Assembly: GCF_014905175.1 (NCBI RefSeq)
Contig: NC_057789.1
Span: 16,358,876-16,422,875 of the forward strand
Length of the DNA: 64,000 nt
From: Aphidius gifuensis
Taxonomy: Eukaryota > Arthropoda > Insecta > Hymenoptera > Braconidae
Direction of reading: 5' to 3'
Positions within the stretch are counted from its first letter, which is position 1, and each line of letters opens with the position of its first letter. The notes under the pieces were generated by a model. The model was not told where the DNA came from, searched no databases, and saw only the letters and a program-made list of their open reading frames with translations. Both the position numbers and the translations under genes were made by a program. Positions 31,905 through 44,034 of this stretch are shown piece after piece.

Positions 31905-33310
31905 TATACCCGAGTGGAAAATGAGATCCGGGAAGCCGAATCCTGATCCGTATTGGTTCCAGTATTGCTAAAGTAATCCGGATCCGGACTTCCTGACCCT
32001 TTTCGGATCCGTTATGGCTAAGGCGAACTGGATCCGACTTTGCTTACTTTTTCCTGATCCGAATCGAATCTGGATTGCCGGACTTAAATCGAAGTGAGAT
32101 TTTTTTTTTCATAGTCAACATCAGGGTTCAGTCAGGTTTGGCTAAGGTAAGCCGGATCCATGTTTCTTGACTCTTTTCGGATCCGAATGAGATCTGGGTA
32201 ACCGGACTTGAATCGGATCCGACTTTCCTTGCTCTTTTCGGATCTGAATCGGATCCGGGATGCCGGACTTTAATCAGAGTGTGATTTTTTTTACTAAGTT
32301 ATTTTCAGGTTCAGTCAGGTTTGGCTAAGGTAAGCCGGATCCGGGTTCCCTGACTCTTTTTGGAACTAAATCGGATCCGGGTTTCTTTACTTTGTCTTGA
32401 TCTGAATCGGATCCGAAACGCCGGACTTTAATTGAACTTTATTTTTGTTTTCAAAGTTATCCCGGGTTCAGTCAGGTTTGACTAAGGTAAGCCGGATCCG
32501 GTTTCTTTCACTTTTTCCTGATTCGAATCAGATCCGGTATTGCTAAAGTAAGCTGGATCTAGTTTTGCGTACTCTATCCTGATCCAAATCTGATCCGGAA
32601 TGCCGATTTTATTGAAGTTTGATTTTTTTCTAAAGTTAACCTCCAGATTCGGTAAGGCTTGGCTGAGGTAAGCAGGATCCAGTTTTCCTGATTCAAAACG
32701 GATCCAACTTAGAAGTATTTGAAAAAAATAAAGAAATTAATATGAGAATGTCATTTTATTTTTCAATAATATTAAATACATTGTTGCCTATATATATTAT
32801 TAATCATATCAAGTTTTTCTATTGTAATTTTTAATTAACTTTCTACCCTTGTGAATGACTTTTAATTTCAACGATTCCATGTACGCCGCCGTGGTCAATA
32901 GGTCGCCGACTTTGAACGGACAAGCCCCGAAATCGATCCCGGTAAGTTCCGGAGTTTTAGTTTAGCTTAGGTTGAATTTTCTAAGATAGAAATATTGTTG
33001 ATAATGATTATAGCATATATAGTTTTTTTTTTAAATCAAAATTTGGATCCGGTTTAAATATTAATTCGGATACAGTTTGAATATAAATTCGGATCCGGTT
33101 AAAGTCTAAATTCGATCTATGCTGGATATGTATTTTGCAATCTGATTTTGCTAAGGGGTCCTTATTATAACCGGATCGGGATGCCCTGATCCAATCCGGA
33201 ACTCCTCTGCCGGCGTGACATTTGGATCCAAATCAAATTTGGTAAACAGGTTCCGAATCGGACCTTATATAAGGTATACCTGATCTGAATCGGACCAAAA
33301 TTTCCACTAG
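31905..33310 (-). repeat. GGATCC-rich satellite arm, right, plus outlier units
   Basis: Four to five diverged ~190-bp units, inverted relative to 30219-30720, with repeated TTCAGTCAGGTTTGGCTAAG, GGTAAGCCGGATCC and GAATCGGATCCGG. After a gap (32720-33030) further short GGATCCGGTT-type units follow to 33310. Together with the left arm this forms a foldback-like structure of about 2.5 kb or more. Confidence 0.7.
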
Positions 33311-33377
33311 GGTAGTTCGTCATTTGCTGTGCCTTGTTGTGGATAAATCTTCGTTGTTATATAATCATGTATCTTCA

Positions 33378-35220
33378 TTATCTTTCTTTGTACACTTTCA
33401 ACTTTTTTTTTGTTTTTTTTTTTTGGCTATCTGAAAACCATATTACAGTATTGTTCTCTAGCTTTGGACGAACGTATGAATTGTATAGAGTTATTAGTGG
33501 TTTGGGATTATTCATGTTCTTGCAAAATCTTGATACAAATCCTGCTGTTGCTGATGCACTATTTACAGTTTCGTTTAAATGTGTTATAAAGTTTAAGTTA
33601 TTATTGAAATCCACACCAAGGTCCCTGTGACTTGTTGTTTTTGTTACTATTCTGTCTTGTATTTTATATTCATAATTTATTGTCTTTTTTTTGTTGATAA
33701 TGACATGGCTTGACATTTACTTGGGTTTAGGCATAGTTTTATGCTTTTACAATTTTTATAAAAAGTATTTATCGATGTCTGTAGTTTGGCACATTCATCT
33801 GTGTTGTTAATTGCCGCGTAAAATTTCGCATCATCCACGTACATTAAAAATTCTGATTCTATGTCCCTACTGAGTTCATTGACATAAATTAAGAATAATA
33901 AAGGCCCCAAGTTTGACCCTTGGGGTACACCTGAAGATGGTATAAATGGCCTTGATGTGGAATTACCTACACATAAAAAAATTTTTCCTATCTGTGATAT
34001 ATGATTTCACAATGTTAATTAAGTAGTTTGGTAGACCTACATGTATACATCTCTTGACTAAACTGTTAAAGTCGACGCAGTTGGAAGCTTTGGAAAAATC
34101 TGTGTATATTATGTCAATTTGTTTGTGAGTATTTAGTTTTTTGTGTTCGTAGTGTATGAGAGTCAGTAAATTTGTTGTAGTGGATCTGCTTGGCTAAAAA
34201 CCATATTGCCAGGGAGAGATAAATTTATTGAATGATTGCATTATTTTATCAATATTATCATTCGAATATTATTTATATATATATATATGCATGCTTCTAA
34301 TATTTTATCGGTGATAGTAGCGAGATTGGTTTATAATTATTTGATACTTCGTCTGAGCCTTTTTTTTGATAAATTGGAATATTTTTTGTATATTTTAGTG
34401 TGTTTGGATAACTGCCTGTCTGGTAAATTTTACGTAGCAAGGTTAACGTCGGTAACATCAGATTTTTCTTGCATTTTTCCGATTATTTTAGGTGATAAGC
34501 CGTGTCTAGTCCAACTGAGTTCTTATTTTTTAATTTATTACAAGCTTTGATGATTTCATCAGCACCAGTGTAACTAGCTAGCTGACTGTTTCCTTGTGCA
34601 TCTGGATCAAACGAAGATGGTCCATTCGTGTAAATACTATTGGTATATTTTGCAAATTCATCTGCTATATCATTTTGATTAGTTATGTTACCATTTATTA
34701 TTTTTATACACTCTGGCACTAATTTACTATTTTTTTCAATTTCGTTTACAAAGCACCAGAAGGCAGCAGGATCTCCAATCACACTGTTGCCAATGCTCTC
34801 ATGAAACCTTTGTTTCTTAATAGAATTTGGTATTTTTATTTCTTTTCTTACTGCACTAAAATTATCATAATCAAGTTTATTATTCGTATTTTCCGTTATT
34901 TTCCATAAAGATTTTTTTTTTGTTTAATAAATATTATAGGTTTTTGTCGTACCATGGTGGGAAGTTGTTATCATTGTTATTGTTTTTATTTTTTATATGG
35001 AACGAGTTATGAAATACTGAGTAAATTGTTGACATTAAGTTGTTTGTTATAACGTTGTGTCTTCATGATCAGTGACGTCTCTCCACTGTACTTGGTGGAA
35101 TAGGTGGTCCAGAAGTTCAATGTTAGTGTTGTAGTTCAATTTATAATCTTTCATCTATAAACCGTCATGTATGTTGTCGTCGTAATTAAGTTGGTAGCCA
35201 CTCATTAGGTATTTGGTGTC
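33378..35220 (-). pseudogene. LINE ORF2 remnant (endonuclease end and RT)
   Basis: Minus-strand pieces in order: an endonuclease/RT linker near 35210-35100 (LLDHLFHQVQWRDV), NSIKKQRFHESIG and DPAAFWCFVNEI (34860-34740), a pre-RT region ending KNKNSVGLDT near 34500, the RT SSGVPQGSNLGPLLFLIYVN and MYVDDAKFYAAI boxes (33920-33840; catalytic DD present), and a C-terminal part with GVDFNNNLNF and YVRPKLE (33600-33440). Frameshifts separate the blocks and most of the endonuclease and several RT motifs are missing. The type is Jockey/CR1-like, judged with the ORF1 below. Confidence 0.8.
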
Positions 35221-35388
35221 AAGTCTCTAGTTATATGCACTTAAGTGCTGACATTCATAAGCTTGATTTTTTTCACATTTTTTATATTTTATTTTGATGT
35301 TTTCCAGCTGCTTATACAGTGTGGTAAACAAAAGTGGTGGGTGTACACTGTAGTTTCATTGTCTTCAATAGCTCTTTTATTCTGTTTG

Positions 35389-36162
35389 TTATTTTTCAGT
35401 CTGAATACTTTCAAGCTCTCTGTTGATAGGAATGTCTGGAGATATTTCATGCATTATTTTTTTAACATCGTCAAAGTCTCTCTTACCTTGTTCTTGTGCA
35501 GTAACCTGTAGCATATAACCTGGTACGTTGAATATTATAACGTTGTTTTTCCTGCTCTCTCTATCAGTCATTTCAGCTAGACAGTCAGTCATGACGTCTT
35601 TACTGAAATCTGCTTTATTTGCGTTAAGTTTTTTTTTTATCTGTTGAATGTTTTCAGAGTTTTTGATTGATCTTATTTTATTTTCTTCAATTTGTATGTT
35701 TGATTTTTTAATTTTAATTTCAAGATTAGTTTCAAATAACTTTATTTCTTCTTTTATTTCTTTTACTCTTTCCATATAGATCTGCTGCAAATTTTTTGAT
35801 ACATCAGCTATTGTTTTGTTCATTTCAATCAAGTCATTTTCTAGTTTCTTATTCATCTTTTCCTCGAGGCTTTTTAGATCTGGGCATATAATGTTGATGG
35901 TGTAGACTTTTTCTTCATCCTGATCATCTTCTTCATTGATAACTTCCTGATTGTCTGACATTTGGGAACGTTGTGATAATTCAGAGATGGATCGGGATTT
36001 ACCACAGCACTCGGTGAAGCCTCCATTCGGTAGTGTGATTGTTCTCGTTGCACATTTTGGGTGATAGACATGTGAACATATTTTACATTCAATAAATTGA
36101 TTTGGAATTTTTGCCTTGCAGCCTTTGCAATCAGGCTTGCTTTCATTTGTGGGTGGGTCCAT
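35389..36162 (-). CDS. LINE ORF1 protein with PHD-type zinc finger
   Basis: The open 257-residue frame starts MDPPTNESKPDCKGCKAKI. Residues 12-50 form a PHD/zinc-finger-like Cys/His cluster (CKGC...CKIC..VYHPKC). A long coiled coil follows (about 90-185), then an RRM-like start, SRKNNVIIFNVPGY, typical of LINE ORF1 nucleic-acid-binding proteins of CR1/Jockey-type elements. The end is likely truncated by the deletion that removed the endonuclease. It should bind element RNA. Open frame despite dead ORF2; 36163-36480 upstream looks like its 5' UTR with no further gene. Confidence 0.75.
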   Translation of the reverse strand: MDPPTNESKPDCKGCKAKIPNQFIECKICSHVYHPKCATRTITLPNGGFTECCGKSRSISELSQRSQMSDNQEVINEEDDQDEEKVYTINIICPDLKSLEEKMNKKLENDLIEMNKTIADVSKNLQQIYMERVKEIKEEIKLFETNLEIKIKKSNIQIEENKIRSIKNSENIQQIKKKLNANKADFSKDVMTDCLAEMTDRESRKNNVIIFNVPGYMLQVTAQEQGKRDFDDVKKIMHEISPDIPINRELESIQTEK

Positions 36163-36539
36163 GTTGTATGAATTTTGATGCCCTTGATCAAGTACCAGTT
36201 TTAAAGTAATCCTTGTATTGATTGTTTTTTTGTGAGTTAATTGTATGTTGTTGTGGCATGTGTCAAGGTTACACGTTTTGATGTTTGACGTGTTTTTAGC
36301 TTAGTCTAAGCACACTTCTTGTATAGTTAATTTATGAATGTCTCAGGTTTTATTGACAGGTTAGATTCACACTCCACTGATAGTTTAGGAATTATTGAAC
36401 TAAGTGGCACTATACACTTTATTTTTATGATACTCGTTATGCAGTTTTTTTTTTTCGTTTTACTGTCTCGTCAAAATTTTCCTGATATACTCGAGTGGCC
36501 GTGACGGCAGATGATTTTTTTCATCATTTGAAAAATTAT

Positions 36540-37395
36540 AAGTAATAAGAAAGTAATTTTCTGGGTAAGTTATAGGTATGTATGTATTTGAATGACGCTT
36601 TTTTTGGGCCTAACATGACCTCGCTAGGATTATGTTATTGATGGATATCGTGTAAAAAACATGCAGTACAAAAACTATAAATTCGATAACTCTCGATAGG
36701 ATGATCGTAGAAACTTCATTTTCAACTCAAAAAAAGCATTCTCGAAAACTCCAGAGCCACGTTAAACATTTATCCCTTTAAGCGAAATTGTTTTCAGGGT
36801 AAAAGAAAAAAAAAATTTTTTTTGTTTTATTTTTCAATTTTTTTTGTCGAAAACGATTATGCCTAGAAAGATGATTCTTGAACACGGCTCTACAGTTTTC
36901 GAAGATGCTTTTTTTGAGCTGAAGATGAAGTTTCTACGATGGTCCCATCGAGAGTTGATGAATTTATAGTTTGTTCACTATACGCTTTTCACACGATACC
37001 TCTGGATAGCATGATCGTAGCGAGGTTATGCTAGGCCTTCAAGAAGCGTCTTTTAAATACCTATTAATCACTCACAAAATTACTTTTTAATTAGATATAC
37101 TTTTTAGTAATGAAAAAAAAAGAAAATCGAAAAAAATAATTTTTTTTTTTTTCCTTGAATACTATGATTTTAAAAAAAAATATTTCGTAAACAAATAAAT
37201 AGTATTCGAGACGCATTTTTTTAACTATACGCGAAAACGCTACGACTATTCTATCAAGAGTTATGGAGGTAACTGTTGCTAGTACATTTTTAGCGGAAGG
37301 TTTCGCGATCGACAACTCTCGATAGAATATTCGCAGTTACTTCATGTAAGGATTAAAAGATGCGTCTTCTAAATGCTCATCACCTGTATACAAAA
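36540..37395. mobile_element. Foldback elements, two adjacent
   Basis: First: arms of about 220 bases, 36545-36770 and 36870-37085, with matching blocks such as CGATAACTCTCGATAGGATGATCG and its inverted partner CATCGAGAGTTGATG, TAACATGACCTCGCTA and TAGCGAGGTTATGCTAGG. Second, at about 37190-37390, a smaller pair around CTATCAAGAGTTATGGAGGTAA and ACAACTCTCGATAGAATATTCG. Both share the TCTCGATAG core, so they are related. No coding capacity. Confidence 0.65.
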
Positions 37396-37581
37396 TTAAT
37401 TGTTTATGATCTATACTTTTCAAGGAAAAGAGAAATAAAACTTTCTTTCTTTCTTTCTTTGATTCTTCAATTTTTCGATTTCGATTAATTCTACTCGTAA
37501 AAAAAATTAATAATGAGCTGATTGTTATACTAACATTGTTATTTTTCCATTCAGACAATTCTAATAAACGAAAAAATATGG

Positions 37582-37665
37582 ACGCGACGCAGGCCTCGAT
37601 CCGGGGCCTTTCACGTGGAAGTCAAATGCATTTTCATGTCGACCATCAGGATATTGATGAAAGTG
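37582..37665 (-). repeat. tRNA-like SINE head
   Basis: On the minus strand GATGGTCGACATGAAAATGC and GGCCCCGGATCGAGGCC resemble the A and B boxes of a tRNA-derived SINE. Short and diverged. Confidence 0.45.
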
Positions 37666-37679
37666 ATTGTAAAAATTTA

Positions 37680-39180
37680 TATATAAATAAATTCTATTAA
37701 GACGGAAATGATTTATTCATTTTTTATAATTCATATATACGTCAAAAAATGTATAAATTATAAATTTTTTATATGACGATTATGTATTTCTAATATCCAC
37801 AATATGAATTAAATATAAATGAAATATAGTGATTTTGGCCGAAATTCATATATTACAAATATATATTTTTTATATCTCTATTATATTTCTTTTGAACCTA
37901 TGATATTTATGCAACAATGTATTTTTTTTTTTATATTTCGAATAATTAAAAAATATAATTTAATTATAAAAAATTTATTGATTATATATTTTTAATAGTA
38001 TATTTCAAATATAAAAATTAAATAATTATTCATGTATGTGTTACGAGACAGGTTTATTTTTAATAATATGAAATAATTTAATTGAACTTAAAGGAACAAA
38101 ACAAAAAAATTAAATTATGAATGTGATTTCAAATAAACGAGTCAGTAAACAAATGTTTTATTTAACCTAATTTCGTTATTCCCTACTGGGTAACAGGATT
38201 TAGGAGAGGAAAATGTGTTAGAATTTATAAAAATACCTTGAAGTTGATTTTGTGTGAGTCCAGTATGTATGAGGCGTGTCAATGTGGATGATCGACCTGT
38301 AGATGTTGTAGTAGTCTGAACTTAACACAACGATATTTTAATTGTTCAATGATAATGGAATTTAGTTTATTGATTGGTTTCAAAATAATTAACACAATTT
38401 TTATTTAAGGTTGAATATTTAATTAATGATTAATAAGTATACGTTGAGATTAAAAACAAGAGTGAGTGTTGTGACATTGTTACGGTTTTTATAATCTCGG
38501 TTTTGAAAATAATTTGTGGTAGGAATATTGCTTTGACCAATCCTAAAACATTGTTCCCATGATAGTCAGCGAATTCCTTATTTAAAATTTTACAGAATTA
38601 TATTTGATTTAATTAATATTTAGAATTAAAAATGAATAAATCGGCGAAAAAATATTCCCGTTAACTGTTGTTGCTATATGATCTTAAATGTCGGTATAAA
38701 TGATTGTGTTACATCCGATGAATTTAATTTTAATATTGTAGACTATGTAAATACGTCACATATGTATATTTCAAATGTAAGTCAGATGTATCGAAAGTAT
38801 ATCCATTTTATATTAAAAATATATCTTTTATATAACAAACTTAAAGTATATTCAAAAATTCACTAAATATGTACCACATATAAATCAATCAACAAAGTAT
38901 ATTCATGATTTTTTGTGAAAATATTTTCTCTTTATTTCAAACAATATTTTTATTATAAATAAATAACGAATACAAAGTCCTTTCGATTGACTTCAATAGT
39001 TGTAAAATAGATTATTAGTAGTTGGTTTTTTTTTTCGAGCTTACACAACATGTTGTTAGTTTATGACACAAAAGCAGCATCCTGAAAAAAGCTTCGGAAG
39101 CGCTATCTTACTCAATCTATAGAAAAATGAATAATATTAAAAAAAAAAATTTAATGATTATATACATATATAAAACAAAA
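37680..39180. other. AT-rich, no gene
   Basis: Long A/T-rich stretch with frequent ATATATTT and TTATATAA words. The 38678-38866 open frame is low complexity. Nothing else identified. Confidence 0.4.
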
Positions 39181-40711
39181 GTAAAATAAATATATCAAGA
39201 GGCACGGTAGTGCCTCGCGTCAAGTATGAGAAAAAAAAAAGTGGGAAAAACGAGATTTATCAAGAGGCACGGTAGTGCCTCGCGTCAAGTATGAGAGAAA
39301 AAAAAGTGGGAGAAACGAGATTTAACTACCGTGCCTATATATTATCGGCATAAAGCTATCCTAACCCCCCAATTCCTTGGGAATTAATTTTTAAAATATG
39401 ATTGATCAGATAAAATTTTTTTTTTTTCTGATCATCTTATAAAATCAATATCAAAGTATTTAATAAAAAAAAAAACAGATTTTTTAGATGTATATTTTTT
39501 TTTTAAACTTCAAAATCATTTTCAGAAATTGCGTTTTTCTTGAAATTCTTTTGAAACGTTACCGCACTCTGACAAACATTATAAAACCAATTTCAGATTA
39601 GAGCATTTCGGCTGCCAAGTCCAGAGCAATTCGACAACCTTATAAAATAAAAATTGAGCAATAATAATAGAATGATGTGAAAGAACCTTTATTTATATCA
39701 ATACAGTATTCAATATCGCATCGTTGATGCTACAGTATTCAATATCGCAGCGATGGTGCGCGCGCCATATGCCGTTGAGATATGGGCGCGATTCCTGCTC
39801 ATCAGGAGTGCTAATCAAGAGGCACGGTAGTGCCTCGCGTCAAGTATGAGAAAAAAAAAGAAAGTGGGTAAACGAGATAACTACCGTGCCTAATATACAC
39901 GGCATAGAGCTAACCCTAACCCTCCAATTCCTTGGGAATTTATTTTAAAACATGATTGATCAGATAAAAATATTTTGTCTTTTGATCATCCTATTAAATT
40001 ATTATTAAACTTTTCATAAAAAAAAAAATCAGATTTTTTAGTTGTATACTTTTTTTTTAAACTTTAAAATCAATTTCAGAAATTGCGTTTTTCTTGATAT
40101 TTCCTCAAAAACTCAGGGCACTCTGACAAACATTAAAAACCAAAATTAAATCAAAGTATTATGGCTTCCAAGTCCAGAGCAATTCGCCAATCTTATAAAA
40201 TAAAATTGAGCAATAATAGTAGAATGGTGTGAGAGAACCTTTATTTATATCAGTACAGTACAGTATTCAATATCGCAGCGATGGTGCGCGCGCCATATGC
40301 CGTTGGGATATGGGCGTGAATCCTGCTTATCAGGTGTGCTAATGTACTAATATACAACATACACATGCTTGCTGATAAACGTAACCTTTTGTTTATACAT
40401 CTTTTTGTCTATATCGTGCCTTCGTTTCTTGTGCCTTTTAGAATATATTATTTGATTGATGTAAAAATTATTCTGTCTTCTAATCATCTTATAAATTAAT
40501 TGAATCTTTGTAATAAAAATAAAAAAAGATTTTTAAGATATATACTTTTTTTTCAAACTTTAAAATCATTTTCTTGAAGATTATTTAAAACCTAACTGCA
40601 CTCTGACAAACATTATAAAACCAAATCAGATCGAAGCAATATGGTTTCCAAGTTCAGAGCAATTTGACAGCATTATAAAAATAAAATTGTGCAAGGTTCA
40701 AAAAATGAATT

Positions 40712-40859
40712 GACGCATAGAAGGACGTCGGAGTTAATTTGATGAAACTTAGAAAAAATAAGAAGCCCTGTGGTCTAGTGGTCAAGGCGTTTGCCCGGAA
40801 AGAAAAAGACCCGGGTTCGATTCCCGGCGGGGGAACTTCGTTATTTTTTCTAAGTTTCT

Positions 40860-40860
<1 letters not shown>
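40712..40860 (+). repeat. tRNA-derived SINE flanked by an inverted repeat
   Basis: The head GCCCTGTGGTCTAGTGGTCA ... GACCCGGGTTCGATTCCC is close to a tRNA with pairing CCCTG / CGGGG acceptor bases. It is bracketed by GAAACTTAGAAAAAATAA (40744-40761) and its exact reverse complement (40841-40858). A T-run follows at 40862-40890. Confidence 0.7.
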
Positions 40861-40892
<32 letters not shown>

Positions 40893-41060
40893 TATTATTT
40901 AAATAGTAGATGGTGTGGGAAACCTTTATATTTACTTCAGTATCCAATATCGCATCGATGGCGCAAATTAAATAATGATACTTTAAGCTATGTTCCCAAG
41001 TCACATGTTATTGTTTATTTTTCTTTCCATCAAGTTTAATAAGTTTTTTTTTTACAGGAT

Positions 41061-41179
41061 CCTGGTAGAAAAAGCTCCGTCGGCCCGACGTTTGCCCGAC
41101 TTATTGGCCCGACTTTACATGTATAAGCCTATATGCTTGTACAGGTTAAGTCGGGCAGCGCTCACAAATTTCTACCAGG
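41061..41179. mobile_element. 119-bp MITE with GGAT target duplication
   Basis: Inverted ends CCTGGTAGAAA / TTTCTACCAGG, flanked by GGAT at 41057-41060 and 41180-41183. The interior has repeated CCCGAC/GTCGGG pairs and can fold. Confidence 0.7.
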
Positions 41180-41411
41180 GGATATGTAAATAGAAATATG
41201 AAATATTTTTATTGACGAATTATTTACGAAAGAATTTATTTATTAATATCAAAATCAGCTGCCAAAAGCATCTGTCTATAGAGCAAAAAAGCTAACATAT
41301 TTAGATAGTGTAAAAAAATCTTTATATATGTCAGTATAGTATTCAATATCGCATCGATGGTGCGCGCGCCATATATTGTTGGGATATAGGCGCGAATCCC
41401 AGGTCTGTAAA

Positions 41412-41561
41412 GTTAGCACATACATTATAGCACAATCAAACCAGACTATAAAAAACAAAAAAAACGCTCAAAAATTGCGGATTCCGCACAAAAAACGCAT
41501 ATAATTCGCAGGTAACTCCTGATATAGTCCGGTTTGATTGTGCTATAATGTATGTGCTAAC
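41412..41561. repeat. Hairpin with 39-bp near-perfect arms
   Basis: Arms 41412-41450 and 41523-41561 are reverse complements with one mismatch; the loop is 72 bases. Could be a small MITE or a hairpin RNA precursor. Confidence 0.75.
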
Positions 41562-41934
41562 TTCACATACCTGCAAATTCTGTCATGCTAATTATACTAA
41601 TATATACAACATACACATGTTTGCTGATGAACGTAACCTTTTGTTTATATATCTTTTCGTATTTATTGTGTTTTTATAAATATATATATATATTATTATT
41701 TTATTATATAAAAAATATTCATAATTATATATTTATTTGGTTTAAATTTGTATATTAATTGTCAAGGTGATTAATATTATAATAATACAATGAATAAATA
41801 ATATCAATATAGATTGATGCATATAATAATTAAGTAAATTTTATAAATTTGCATTGTGTGCAATTGTGTGATATTTTGGTGACAATTTATTTACATTTAC
41901 AAATGAAAAACAATAGTAGAAAAGAATGAAGAAT

Positions 41935-42181
41935 GCTAAAATTTCCGCTTATAAACATGGCGGCTATGAAAATAACCAAAAAGTAACTAAATTTACTAAA
42001 TTATCACTGAATTAACTATTTACTGAATTAACTGCAAATCCGTGGTGTCTCTCCGTGACTGCAGAACAATCTTGACACCACCAAGCTTGTACTAAAATCA
42101 CGGATTCGCGATAAATTTAGTAAATTTAGTTACTTTTTGGTGATTTTTATAGCCGCCATGTTTACAAGCGGAAATTTTAGC
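41935..42181. mobile_element. Foldback MITE, 247 bp
   Basis: Arms of about 70 bases starting GCTAAAATTTCCGCTT and ending in its reverse complement AAGCGGAAATTTTAGC, with few mismatches. Interior holds GTGGTGTC/GACACCAC, so folding could continue inward. Confidence 0.75.
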
Positions 42182-42212
42182 TTGTCGTGAGTTCGCACCC
42201 TAAAATTGATGT

Positions 42213-42331
42213 CAAGTATTGATATTTTGATATTTCTCAATCGAATTTAAATTCATTAATTATTTTAAATAATTTATATAGCTTTTGGCTATATAATAAA
42301 TTTTATTAAATTAAATTTAGATTCTGTGTTA
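42213..42331 (+). repeat. LTR-like fragment, also at 63832-63946
   Basis: About 118 bases, from TGATATTTTGATATTTCTC to GATTCTGTGTT, nearly the same as 63832-63946 in the 3' LTR of the gypsy-type element. It may be a truncated LTR of the same family. Confidence 0.7.
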
Positions 42332-44030
42332 CGCGAGTGTTTTTTTTGAGTTAAATACCGTTGTTCATCACCAATCAACCATACATCTACAAATATTTAT
42401 CGTAATTAAAGCGAAGCCGAGGTCAAGGTCCACGTCGTTCATAGCCAGTAATTTTAATTCAACCGTCATTGTAAGCACAATTATTAATTTTATATTAATA
42501 ATTGTAATTACAAAATTAATTGTTGTTATTGTTAAATTTTTTTATTACGCGGCAAAATAATAACTTAGCGTCCTTTTCTTTGTGTTTAAATAAATTTAGC
42601 TCGGAGTCACTTTCTTTTGTTTCAAGAAATAATTTTTTTAGCTTGGCGTCATTTTTTTTTTTTTAGTTGTTAAATAATGTTGTCTAGGGGAGAAAATTCC
42701 AAGAATTATTTCTAGATTTTTGTTAGTACGTGTGTGAAAATTGACACTTGGTTTTTATTTTTTTTTTTTTATTTTTTTTTCTCAAGAAAAAAAAAAATAT
42801 ATTAAATAAAATAATAATAAAATTTAAATTTTTTTCCCCTCATGAATAAATAAATTTATTTCAGAGCGATGCTGACAATAAAAATTTATAATGGGTTTCT
42901 TGAGAACTTGATAAAATTTTTATTTTATTTAGTTTAGTTTCTAGTTTTATTTTTGAAGTGAAACTTCTTTTAGAATGGAAGTATTAAAAACAAAAAGATG
43001 GATGCAAAGAAAGTAACGGTATGAAGGTAAATAATTTTAAATATTTTTTCGTCTTGTTTTATTTATTTATTCCTTGACAACGATACGAAAAATTTGTTTA
43101 AATTTTATTTCATGGAAAGTTAAAGAACAGAAGGGTAGAAGATTTCGTAAGATTAAAACTTTTATTATATACAATATATAATTTATTATGTTATTTTTGA
43201 TCAAATAATGAGTATTTCAAATGAATCTGTTAAATAAACAAATAATACACAAGATAATAGTTATTCAAGTGCTTGACATAATACGACAGCAACATCATAA
43301 TCACAATACCAAACAACAATAAATAATATGTGAATAAAATGTGAACGTAAAGATAGCAAAGATGGTAATTTAGATTGTATAGGATTTCAAGAGACAATTA
43401 ATGACACTGAAATATTATCAAAAACATCTGATAATTGATAAATGTACTGGTAATCCTAAATCAGTAAAATTTAAAATAGGACCAGGTGCTATACCAATGT
43501 CTGGTAATTTTCATGAGACTTGTACTGGTAGTTGTAATAATATTTTAAATCAAATAATGAGTATTTGAAATAAATCTGTTCAATAATCAAATAATACACA
43601 AGATAGTGGTTATTCAAGTGCTTGTGCTTGCCATGATCGAAATAAATTCAAGATCTTAAATGAATTTGTTAAGGACAAAAAAATGGAACAGATGATTAAA
43701 TATTGAATCATTCAATGAAACAACAACAACAGGAGTAAATAATAATTCAATGAATGATGTACCGAGTGATAATCAAAATAACAATAACAATATTGATCAT
43801 ATATAAACAGCAGCAATCATAATAGAACAAATACATGGTGGTGGTGGTGGCGGCGATGAAGCACCATCATGTGTTTGTGGTTAATTCGCTCATAAAAAAG
43901 ATGTTAAAAAAATCAATCATTATTTGACATTAAATTTTTTTAACATCAAATAGTTCGTTTTGTTTTTTTTTTTTTTTTACGGAGGCTAGGAGCCATAGGC
44001 TCAGCCACAGTCTTGAATTCATCGGCGAAA
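42332..44030. other. AT-rich stretch with a degenerate duplication
   Basis: A ~75-bp block (CAAATAATACACAAGATA...TTATTCAAGTGCTTG) occurs near 43200-43280 and 43550-43625, perhaps from a decayed coding repeat. A GGTGGTGGTGG microsatellite lies at about 43838. No gene supported. Confidence 0.4.
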
Positions 44031-44034
44031 AGAA

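Larger units (their letters stand above)
39190..41400. repeat. Diverged ~0.5-kb tandem repeats
   Basis: Three to four copies of a unit containing ATCAAGAGGCACGGTAGTGCC (39194, 39259, 39814), CCAATTCCTTGGGAATT (39370, 39925), CACTCTGACAAACATTA (39565, 40108, 40600) and CAATATCGCATCGATGGTGCG (39710-39760, 40265, 40945, 41345). The AGGCAC-GGTAGT-GCCT core is itself palindromic. Confidence 0.75.

Noticed and set aside
37091..37558. Two minus-strand frames of ~74 residues
   Set aside because: They lie within foldback arms and homopolymer-rich DNA, with no conserved motif.
40654..41004. 116-residue frame containing PPPGIEPGS
   Set aside because: Characteristic translation of a tRNA-derived SINE head, not a protein.
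39190..41400. CRISPR-like spaced repeats
   Set aside because: Units are ~0.5 kb, diverged and without unique spacers of constant length; the DNA is eukaryotic.
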